Source of the DNA: CAZYBG01 sp964645155
GTDB taxonomy: Bacteria; Pseudomonadota; Alphaproteobacteria; Rhodobacterales; Rhodobacteraceae
Reading direction: 5' to 3'
Assembly (NCBI GenBank): GCA_964645155.1
Contig: CAZYBG010000029.1
Coordinates: 1-37,180 of the forward strand
Length of the DNA stretch: 37,180 nt
The notes beneath the pieces are model-generated. The model was not told where the DNA came from. It searched no databases and saw only the letters and a program-made list of their open reading frames with translations. Positions within the stretch are counted from its first letter, which is position 1, and each line of letters starts with the position of its first letter. This document shows positions 30,822-37,180 of this stretch, one piece after another. The translations under genes and the position numbers were made by a program.

Positions 30822-31229
30822 GTGGACCTGCCCCCCTATTTCTTCCGGGTGCGCGAGAACGGCGCCTTCGTGTTCCGGGTCGAGGCCGAGAACCGGCAGC
30901 GGCGCCTGGAGATGGACCAGATCGCCGCGGTGAACATCCGCAACGGCGAGATCAAGCCGCATGGCGACCGGGCGCTGACCGAGGCGGATCTTGCCGCGAT
31001 CCGGGCCTGGATGGCCGAACGGCAGGCGCTGCTGGCCCGCCGCGACATCGACGACATCCTGCGCACGGTGGATCACCTGAACCTGACCGCGCAATGGGCG
31101 CAGTCGAAGGCGGGCGAGGCAGAACTGGAGGCGGTGACCGACGCGCTGCTGCTGGCGATGCACGACCTCAGGTCGGTCCTCGTCCGCAAGAAGGCCGAGC
31201 GGCTGACGAAGGAGCGCGACGAGACGTAA
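30822..31229 (+). CDS. conserved hypothetical helical protein
   Basis: A 135-residue protein with a GTG start (GAGG seven bases upstream). It begins MDLPPYFFRVRENGAFVFRV and RQRRLEMDQIAAVNIRNGEI, followed by two long helical segments (TEADLAAIRAWMAERQALLA and AELEAVTDALLLAMHDL). No signal peptide or membrane segment. It resembles short unnamed Rhodobacteraceae proteins, with no function I can assign. It lies 140 bp after the aminotransferase gene. Confidence 0.8.
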   Translation: MDLPPYFFRVRENGAFVFRVEAENRQRRLEMDQIAAVNIRNGEIKPHGDRALTEADLAAIRAWMAERQALLARRDIDDILRTVDHLNLTAQWAQSKAGEAELEAVTDALLLAMHDLRSVLVRKKAERLTKERDET

Positions 31230-31332
31230 GGCCCGGCGGATGTCGAATACCTGCCCGAATCTTGTCCCCTGAACCGCTTCAAGACCGCGATCCGGTTCGA
31301 TCCGGACTGGTCGGGCCGGCCGCTCGCCTGCC

Positions 31333-31992
31333 TCACTCCGGTTCGGCGAGGCGCCTTTCCCACATCGCGCGGAAACCCGGCCGCGCCTGGCAGGCCTTCA
31401 GCCAGCGGCCCACCGCGGCATGCTCGCCGAGCAGCGTCGGGTGGGCCTGCGCGTAGCGGAGGATCTCGGCCATGTTGATGTCGGCCACCGTGAAGCGGCC
31501 GCCGACCATCTGGCCTTCCGCGCCGAGATGCGCGTCGAGCACCGCCAGCGGGCGGCGCAGCGTCTCTGCCGCCGCCTCGACCTCGGCGCGGCCCGCGGGC
31601 GTGCCGGCGCGCCCCTCGGCATGGGCATAGAGGATGGTGATGGCCGGCGGCTCGATCGCCGTGGCGCCATAGAGCGCCCATTGCACCATCAGCGCGTCTT
31701 CCCTCGCATCCGCCGGGGCCAGCGGCCCGCCGTGCTTCTTTGTCAGATAGAGGTTGATCGCCAGCGACTCGGTCAGCACGAAGCCGTCGTCCTCCATCGC
31801 CGGAATCGCGCCAGTGGGGGTGACGGCCAGGAACGCGGCCGATCGGGTGTTCGGCGGCGCGGCGGGCGCGGCGGGGTCCGGCAGCCGGTAGGCCTGGATC
31901 ACCGGCACCGCCTCGCAGGGCATGCCGAGCTCTTCGAGAAGCCAGTAGTTGCGCGACGCGCGGCTGCGATAGACGCCATGAATCCTGAGCAC
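31333..31992 (-). CDS. glutathione S-transferase family protein
   Basis: A 219-residue GST. The N-terminal thioredoxin-like domain is MLRIHGVYRSRASRNYWLLE, with NTRSAAFLAVTPTGAIPAME and LTESLAINLYLTKKHGG (the conserved ES glutathione-contact motif). The C-terminal helical domain includes FTVADINMAEILRYA and ends WLKACQARPGFRAMWERR. The GTG start has a GGGGGAGG site. An in-frame extension to 32247 runs into the divergent ppk2 and is rejected. Substrate unknown, cytosolic detoxification role likely. Confidence 0.92.
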   Translation of the reverse strand: MLRIHGVYRSRASRNYWLLEELGMPCEAVPVIQAYRLPDPAAPAAPPNTRSAAFLAVTPTGAIPAMEDDGFVLTESLAINLYLTKKHGGPLAPADAREDALMVQWALYGATAIEPPAITILYAHAEGRAGTPAGRAEVEAAAETLRRPLAVLDAHLGAEGQMVGGRFTVADINMAEILRYAQAHPTLLGEHAAVGRWLKACQARPGFRAMWERRLAEPE

Positions 31993-32052
31993 CGGTCCCG
32001 CCTCCCCCTTCGCGTGGCCCCGTGCACACGCCGGCGCACGAAATCCGGTTTC

Positions 32053-32066
32053 TTGACCCGGATCAA
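32053..32066. promoter_or_regulatory. FNR/FnrL-type box between gst and ppk2
   Basis: TTGAC-CCGG-ATCAA matches the FNR dyad TTGAT-N4-ATCAA with one deviation. It is centred 64 bp before the ppk2 ATG and about 67 bp from the GST start, in the divergent gap. Oxygen-dependent regulation of either gene is inferred. Confidence 0.6.
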
Positions 32067-32123
32067 GGCGCGCCGGCGCGTCGTGGCCCAGACTGCGCCA
32101 ACACTGCTGCGGAGGAACGGCCG

Positions 32124-33176
32124 ATGGGAAGCGATGCCACGCCCCCGGACGACACCGAGATGGCGCCGGTGCAGATTGCGCCCGAGCCGCCCGACGCCCC
32201 GGCAGAGGAACGGGCGGGGGAACGGGCGGAGGAACGGGCGGGCCCACCGCCGGGCGGGGCGCCGCGGCCGAGGCGCTCCGCCGCCGGGCGGGCGCGCGGC
32301 TTTCCCAGCGCGTCGCCCGAATCGATCGCGGCCGCCTTCGAGTCGGGCCGCTACCCCTATGAGGACCGGATTGCCCGCCGGTCCTACGAGGCGCAGAAGG
32401 CGCGCCTTCAGGCCGAGCTCCTGAAGGTGCAGATCTGGGCGCAGGAGACCGGGCAGAAGTTCGTCATCCTGTTCGAGGGGCGCGACGCCGCCGGCAAGGG
32501 CGGCACGATCAAGCGGTTCATGGAACACCTGAACCCGCGCTTCGCGCGCATCGTGGCACTGAACAAGCCCTCCGACATCGAGCGCGGCCAGTGGTTCTTC
32601 CAGCGCTACATTGAGCATCTGCCGACCTCGGGCGAAATGGTGTTCTACGACCGCTCCTGGTACAACCGCGCGGGCGTCGAGCGGGTGATGGGCTTCTGCG
32701 CCCCGAACGACTACCTCGAGTTCATGCGCGAGGTGCCCGAACTGGAGCGGATGCTGGTGCGGTCGGGCATCCGGCTCTACAAGTACTGGTTCTCGGTCAC
32801 CCGCGAGGAACAGCGCGTCCGCTTCCTCGCCCGCGAGACCGACCCGCTGAAGCAGTGGAAGCTGTCGCCGATCGACCGGGCCAGCCTCGACCGCTGGGAC
32901 GACTATACCGAGGCGAAGGAGGCGATGTTCTTCTACACCGACACCGCCGACGCGCCCTGGACCATCGTCAAGTCGAATGACAAGAAGCGCGCGCGGCTGA
33001 ACTGCATGCTGCACTTCCTCAGCTCGCTCGACTATCCCGGCAAGGATGCCCGCGTCGTCCACGCGCCCGACCCGCTGATCGTCGGACAGGCGAGCCATGT
33101 GCTCCACCGAGCCGAACACATCCTCGGCACCTCGCTGCACCCCGAGACGAGGCGGGTGCGGGGGCCGTCGCCCTGA
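32124..33176 (+). CDS. ppk2: polyphosphate kinase 2 (PPK2)
   Basis: A PPK2-family kinase that transfers phosphate between polyphosphate and nucleotides; 350 residues. Walker A is EGRDAAGKGGTIKRF (about 119-128) and Walker B/lid regions are MVFYDRSWYNRAGVERVM (174-182) and FLARETDPLKQWKLSP. The N-terminal 60 residues are low-complexity, with short repeats (AEERAGERAEERAG). The ATG at 32124 has GGAGG eight bases upstream and is preferred over 32022. Divergent from the GST with an FNR-type box between. Confidence 0.94.
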   Translation: MGSDATPPDDTEMAPVQIAPEPPDAPAEERAGERAEERAGPPPGGAPRPRRSAAGRARGFPSASPESIAAAFESGRYPYEDRIARRSYEAQKARLQAELLKVQIWAQETGQKFVILFEGRDAAGKGGTIKRFMEHLNPRFARIVALNKPSDIERGQWFFQRYIEHLPTSGEMVFYDRSWYNRAGVERVMGFCAPNDYLEFMREVPELERMLVRSGIRLYKYWFSVTREEQRVRFLARETDPLKQWKLSPIDRASLDRWDDYTEAKEAMFFYTDTADAPWTIVKSNDKKRARLNCMLHFLSSLDYPGKDARVVHAPDPLIVGQASHVLHRAEHILGTSLHPETRRVRGPSP

Positions 33177-33247
33177 CGGCGGCGGATTGCCGGCCCCGGG
33201 ACCATGCGGGATTGCGCAAGGGCAGCGGCTGGCCTAGTTTCCGCGCC

Positions 33248-33913
33248 ATGTTTCGCTGGCGCCGCGCCCTTCCGACCTGCCTTGCCGCCGTCGTCGCGAG
33301 TGCGGTCTACGCGCATCCGCACATCTTCATCGACAGCGGCGTGCATCCGATCTTCGACGCCGAGGGACAGCTTGCCGCGGTGCGGGTGATCTGGACCTAC
33401 GACGAGCTCTATTCGCTGCTGACGCTCGAGGATCTCGGCCTCGACAGCGACTATGACGGCGCGTTGACACCGGAGGAACGCGCCAAGCTCGACGGGTTCG
33501 ACATGGACTGGATGCCGGGCTACGAGGGCGACCTCTACGTGCTGGTGGGCGGCGAGCGGGTCGCGCTGTCCGGCCCGGTCGAGCACTCGGCCGATTTCGT
33601 CGACGGCCGGATCGTCACCATGCATACCCGGGCACTGCAGACCCGCGTCGCGGTCGGCGCCGAGCCGGTGGTGTTCCAGGTCTACGACCCGACCTTCTAC
33701 ACCGCCTACCATATCACGCTGCCGACCCGCATCGAGGGGCGGGAGGACTGCGATGCCAGGACCTTCGTGCCCGACCTGACCGAGGCCAACCAGGCCCTGA
33801 TCGACGCGCTGGCCGAGCTGGGCGCGGACGAGACGATCGAGGATTACGACTTTCCCGCAGTCGGTGCGGATTTTGCCGAAGAAATCCGGCTGACATGCGC
33901 ACTGCCATCCTGA
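33248..33913 (+). CDS. DUF1007 periplasmic protein
   Basis: A 221-residue exported protein. The signal peptide MFRWRRALPTCLAAVVASAV ends near VYA|HPHIFID. It then has HPHIF, typical of DUF1007, and LTPEERAKLDGFDMDWMP. The HPH motif after cleavage may bind a metal ion. DUF1007 often pairs with a NicO-type exporter, as here, where the two genes overlap by 19 bases (33895-33913). It probably helps metal handling in the periplasm (inference). Confidence 0.9.
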   Translation: MFRWRRALPTCLAAVVASAVYAHPHIFIDSGVHPIFDAEGQLAAVRVIWTYDELYSLLTLEDLGLDSDYDGALTPEERAKLDGFDMDWMPGYEGDLYVLVGGERVALSGPVEHSADFVDGRIVTMHTRALQTRVAVGAEPVVFQVYDPTFYTAYHITLPTRIEGREDCDARTFVPDLTEANQALIDALAELGADETIEDYDFPAVGADFAEEIRLTCALPS

Positions 33914-34818
33914 TCGGCCTTGTCGGCGCGGTGATTGCACTTGGCCTCTGGGGCTTCTCCGGCGGCTTCGACGGGCTGGCAGCCCGGGCTGCCGAGGAAC
34001 AGCGGGCAACGCAGAACGCGATGGCGCGGGGCCTCCGGGCGCTGCGCGGCGGCGAGGCCGGGGCGCTCGCGGCGCTGCTCGGCCTTGCCTTCGGCTACGG
34101 CGTCTTCCACGCGGCGGGCCCCGGCCACGGCAAGGTGCTGATCGGCGGCTACGGCGTCGGCAGCCGGGTCGGCGCGCTGCGCCTGGCCGCGATCGCGGTG
34201 GTCGCCTCGCTCGCGCAGGCCACGAGCGCGGTGGCGCTGGTCGGGGCCGGAGTGCTGCTGCTCGACTGGACGCGGGAGCGGATGGTGGGCGCGGCCGAGG
34301 ACTGGCTGGCGCCGACGAGCTACGCCGCTGTCGGGCTGATCGGGCTCTGGCTCGGCCTGCGCGGGGCGCTGGCGCTGCGGCGGGCCGGGCGCGCCGCGGC
34401 GCAGGCCGGCGTGCAGGCCGGGGCGCATCACCACCACGACCACGCCGCGCATGGCGAGGGCTGCGGCCACCGGCACGGCCCCAGCATCGCCGAGGTCGCG
34501 GCGCTGCGCGGCTGGCGCGACGCGGCGCTGCTGGTCGGCGGCATCGCGCTGCGGCCCTGCAGCGGGGCGCTGTTCGTGCTGGTCATCACCTGGAGCATGG
34601 GCATCTTCTGGGCCGGCATCCTCGCATCCTACGCCATGGGCCTCGGCACCGCCGCGATCACGGTGGCGGTCGCGCTCGGCTCGGTGTGGTTCCGCGACGG
34701 GCTGGCCTTCTCGGTCGCCGGCGGGCCGGTGGCACGGGTCGCCCTGCCGGCGCTGCAGATGCTCGCCGGCGCGGTGATCGCGATGGTGGCGCTGAACCTG
34801 CTTCTCCGCACTGTCTGA
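33895..34818 (+). CDS. NicO/RcnA family nickel/cobalt exporter
   Basis: A 307-residue inner-membrane protein with about six hydrophobic segments. The signature HAAGPGHGKVLIGGYGVGSR (residues 72-91) is that of the NicO/RcnA family, which exports or handles nickel and cobalt. A His-rich loop (HHHHDHAAHGEGCGHRHG, residues 178-195) separates its halves. The ATG starts within the DUF1007 coding end (19-base overlap). Substrate ion inferred from the family. Confidence 0.92.
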   Translation: MRTAILIGLVGAVIALGLWGFSGGFDGLAARAAEEQRATQNAMARGLRALRGGEAGALAALLGLAFGYGVFHAAGPGHGKVLIGGYGVGSRVGALRLAAIAVVASLAQATSAVALVGAGVLLLDWTRERMVGAAEDWLAPTSYAAVGLIGLWLGLRGALALRRAGRAAAQAGVQAGAHHHHDHAAHGEGCGHRHGPSIAEVAALRGWRDAALLVGGIALRPCSGALFVLVITWSMGIFWAGILASYAMGLGTAAITVAVALGSVWFRDGLAFSVAGGPVARVALPALQMLAGAVIAMVALNLLLRTV

Positions 34819-34886
34819 CCCCCGCCGCTGCCGCCTGCCCCGCTCGCCCCTTGCCCCGGCCTTGGCCGGCGCGTAGAGGCTGGCGC

Positions 34887-36278
34887 ATGCGCGACATCCC
34901 GGCGATCACCCGCGAGGCGAAGGCCCTGCTCGTCCTCGGCCTGCCGATCATCGGCAGCCACCTGGCGCAGATCGCCATGCACATCACCGATACGGTGATG
35001 CTGGGGTGGTACTCGGTCGAGGCGCTGGCGGCGGCGGTGCTCGGGGCCACGCTGTTCTTCACGCTGTTCGTCGTGGGGTCGGGCTTTGCCTGGGCGGTGA
35101 TGCCGATGGTGGCCGCCGCCGTGGCCAACGGCCAGGATACCGAAGTGCGCCGCACCACGCGCATGGCGCTCTGGCTCTCGCTTCTGTTCGGGGCCGCAAT
35201 CATGCCGGCGCTCTGGTTCTCGGGCACGGTGCTGGGCGGTCTCGGCCAGGAACCGGCGCTTGCCGCCGCCACGCAGGGCTACCTGCGCATCGCCGGCTGG
35301 GGCATCTTTCCGGCGTTGATCGTCATGGTCCTGAAAAGCTATCTCGCGGCGCAGGAACGCACGCAGGTCGTGCTGTGGATCACCGTCCTCGGCGCGGTGC
35401 TGAACGGCCTTCTGAACTGGGCGCTGATCTTCGGCAACTGGGGCGCGCCCGAGCTGGGGCTTCGCGGCGCGGCGTTCGCCACGCTCGCCACCCAGTGCCT
35501 CACGCTGGTGCTGACACTGGCCTATGCGCTCTGGCTGCCGCAGCTCCGGCGGCACACGCTCTTCGTGCGGTTCTGGCGGCCTGACTGGCCGGCCTTCGCC
35601 GCGGTGTTCCGGCTGGGCTGGCCGATCGGCCTGACCAGCCTTGCAGAGGCGGGGCTGTTCTCGGCCTCGGCGCTGATGATGGGCTGGGTGGGCACGCGCG
35701 AGCTTGCCGCGCACGGCATCGCGCTCGAGATCGTGTCGGTCACGTTCATGTTCCACCTCGGCCTCGCCAACGCAGCGACCGTGCGCGCGGGGCAGGCCCA
35801 TGGCCGTCAGGACCGCGCGCAGCTGCGCCTCGTCGGCCGGACGGCGATCGGGCTGTCGCTGTTCTTTTCGACAATCGCGATCGTGCTGTTCCTGACCGTG
35901 CCCGAGCCGCTGGTGCGCGTGTTCCTTGACGCCGCGGACCCGCTGACGCCGCAGATCGTGGCGATCGGCGTCAGCCTTCTGGCGGTCGCGGCGCTGTTCC
36001 AGCTTGCCGATGGCGGGCAGGTCATGGCGCTTGGTCTGCTCCGTGGCGTGCAGGACACGCGGGTGCCGATGATCCACGCGGCGTTCAGCTACTGGCTTGT
36101 CGGCATCCCGGCGAGCTATGTCCTCGGCTTCACGCTCGGCCTCGGCGCGCCGGGCATCTGGCTTGGCCTCGTCGTCGGCCTCGTGCTGGCGGGCGTGCTG
36201 ATGATGACGCGGTTCTGGACCGGGCCGGCCCGCGCCCCCCGCGCCTCCCTTGCCGGCGGCGGCCCCGGCGTGGTCTAA
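34887..36278 (+). CDS. MATE family efflux transporter
   Basis: A 463-residue 12-helix exporter of the MATE (NorM-type) family, which exchanges cationic drugs for protons or sodium. It has ITDTVMLGWYSVEALAAAVL at the first helix, KSYLAAQERTQVVLW and MALGLLRGVQDTRVPMIHA in the second half, as in NorM. GAGG precedes the ATG at 34887. It is 68 bp after the nickel exporter and just before parE, with no clear operon. Confidence 0.93.
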   Translation: MRDIPAITREAKALLVLGLPIIGSHLAQIAMHITDTVMLGWYSVEALAAAVLGATLFFTLFVVGSGFAWAVMPMVAAAVANGQDTEVRRTTRMALWLSLLFGAAIMPALWFSGTVLGGLGQEPALAAATQGYLRIAGWGIFPALIVMVLKSYLAAQERTQVVLWITVLGAVLNGLLNWALIFGNWGAPELGLRGAAFATLATQCLTLVLTLAYALWLPQLRRHTLFVRFWRPDWPAFAAVFRLGWPIGLTSLAEAGLFSASALMMGWVGTRELAAHGIALEIVSVTFMFHLGLANAATVRAGQAHGRQDRAQLRLVGRTAIGLSLFFSTIAIVLFLTVPEPLVRVFLDAADPLTPQIVAIGVSLLAVAALFQLADGGQVMALGLLRGVQDTRVPMIHAAFSYWLVGIPASYVLGFTLGLGAPGIWLGLVVGLVLAGVLMMTRFWTGPARAPRASLAGGGPGVV

Positions 36279-36307
36279 TCCGCGCCAATCAAAAGCGAGC
36301 AGATCCC

Positions 36308-37180
36308 ATGAACGACCTTCTCTCGGGCGACGCCTACGACGCCTCGTCGATCGAGGTGCTGGAGGGGCTGGAGCCGGTCCGCAAGCGGCCGGGCATGTAT
36401 ATCGGCGGCACCGACGAGCGGGCGCTGCACCACCTCGTCGCCGAGATCCTCGACAACGCGATGGACGAGGCGGTGGCGGGGCATGCCAACCGGATCGAGG
36501 TCGAGCTGCTGGACGACCTGACGGTGACGGTGCGCGACAACGGCCGCGGCATCCCGGTCGACCCGCATCCGAAGTTTCCGGGCAAGTCGGCGCTCGAGGT
36601 GATCCTGTGCACGCTGCATGCCGGCGGCAAGTTCTCGGGGAATGCCTACCAGACCTCCGGCGGCCTGCACGGCGTCGGTGCCTCGGTGGTGAACGCACTT
36701 TCCGACTCGCTGGTGGTCGAGGTCGCGCGCAACCGCGAACTCTACGAGCAGCGGTTCTCGCGCGGGGTGCCGCTCGGGCCGGTCAGGAAACTCGGGCCGA
36801 CCCCGAACCGCCGCGGCACCACCGTTACCTTCCGCGCCGACGCGGAGATATTCGGCCACCACCGGTTCCGCCCGCTGCGGCTGTTCCGGATGGCGCGGTC
36901 GAAGGCCTACCTGTTCTCGGGCGTCGAGATCCGCTGGAAATCCGCCATCGACGACGGCGAGACGCCGCGCGAGGCGGTGTTCCACTTCCCCGGCGGCCTT
37001 TCGGACTACCTCGCCGAGCAGCTCAACGGCGCGACGACCTATGCCGACCGCCCGTTCGCCGGGAAGGTCGGGTTCCAGGAGAAGTTCGGCGAGCCCGGCC
37101 TCGTCGAATGGGCGATCAACTGGACCCCGTCGCGCGACGGGTTCCTGCAGAGCTACTGCAACACCGTCCCGACGCCCGAG
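36308..37180 (+). CDS. parE: DNA topoisomerase IV subunit B ParE (partial, cut by window end)
   Basis: The ATPase subunit of topoisomerase IV, which decatenates chromosomes. The first 291 residues are present. The GHKL ATPase motifs are AEILDNAMDEAVAG (Glu47, Asn50), VRDNGRGIPVDPHPKF (Asp77) and SGGLHGVGASVVNALS. Subunit identity is from PHPKFPGKSALEVILCTLHA, the ParE-type form rather than GyrB. The transducer domain begins near residue 215 and the gene continues past position 37180. Confidence 0.95.
   Translation, partial: MNDLLSGDAYDASSIEVLEGLEPVRKRPGMYIGGTDERALHHLVAEILDNAMDEAVAGHANRIEVELLDDLTVTVRDNGRGIPVDPHPKFPGKSALEVILCTLHAGGKFSGNAYQTSGGLHGVGASVVNALSDSLVVEVARNRELYEQRFSRGVPLGPVRKLGPTPNRRGTTVTFRADAEIFGHHRFRPLRLFRMARSKAYLFSGVEIRWKSAIDDGETPREAVFHFPGGLSDYLAEQLNGATTYADRPFAGKVGFQEKFGEPGLVEWAINWTPSRDGFLQSYCNTVPTPE

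Noticed and set aside
1..37180. CRISPR arrays, tRNA or rRNA genes, insertion sequences, prophage
   Set aside because: No regularly spaced repeats, cloverleaf-type sequence, DDE transposase or phage gene was recognised; the only mobile-type gene is the RAYT.

Overview
This window looks like the chromosome of a GC-rich alphaproteobacterium, most likely of the Rhodobacteraceae/Paracoccaceae type. The case rests on gene content: a phaZ-phaC-phaP-phaR polyhydroxybutyrate locus with CTGC-N3-GCAG PhaR sites, a class I PhaC, flavin-dependent ThyX, a short HPF-like protein, DUF1194 and DUF1007/NicO pairs, an XRE-sdhE pair and a MPTGTVKWFN-type cold-shock protein. Coding density is high and many genes are joined by ATGA, GTGA or TGATG overlaps. 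No rRNA, tRNA, CRISPR array, prophage or insertion sequence was found.

Layout. 1-8443: ilvC (cut by the window start) is divergent from two overlapping Lrp/AsnC regulators. These are followed by a glutamine amidotransferase, a glutamine synthetase-like ligase and an FAD amine oxidase, which resemble a gamma-glutamylated amine (putrescine-type) catabolic set. A DegT-type aminotransferase, a GFA-domain protein and a class III aminotransferase come next. 8460-13249: a Gdx/SugE-type SMR exporter and the PHB locus phaR, phaP, phaC and divergent phaZ. Four PhaR-like palindromes sit at its promoters. 13267-15712: three translationally coupled alpha/beta hydrolases, one of which lacks the nucleophile serine. 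15805-18633: an ArsR-SRPBCC fusion with its own palindromic operator, then thrS.

18807-21280: a complete bufferin-type operon. It encodes a secreted four-cysteine DUF2282 precursor, a DUF692 MNIO maturase, a DUF2063 partner and a DoxX membrane protein. This is a predicted copper-chelating RiPP system and the most notable system in the window. The family is known, but this copy and its leader hairpins deserve attention. 21447-23777: cold-shock protein with terminator, an exported orphan, a DUF465 protein, a multi-pass membrane protein and an HPF-like protein.

23902-25295: a small accessory patch. A REP-associated tyrosine transposase (RAYT) is followed by GTAG-headed REP hairpins, a further run of palindromes, and a low-GC orphan gene whose start lies inside the end of thyX. 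25288-37180: thyX, a gloA-DUF1194-DUF1194 operon, a MarR/LdtR-like regulator, XRE-sdhE, an aspartate-type aminotransferase interrupted by a 10-N assembly gap, a GST divergent from ppk2 with an FNR-type box between them, DUF1007 overlapping a NicO nickel/cobalt exporter, a MATE exporter, and the start of parE (cut by the window end).

All assignments come from reading the sequence and from family knowledge. No database search was run.
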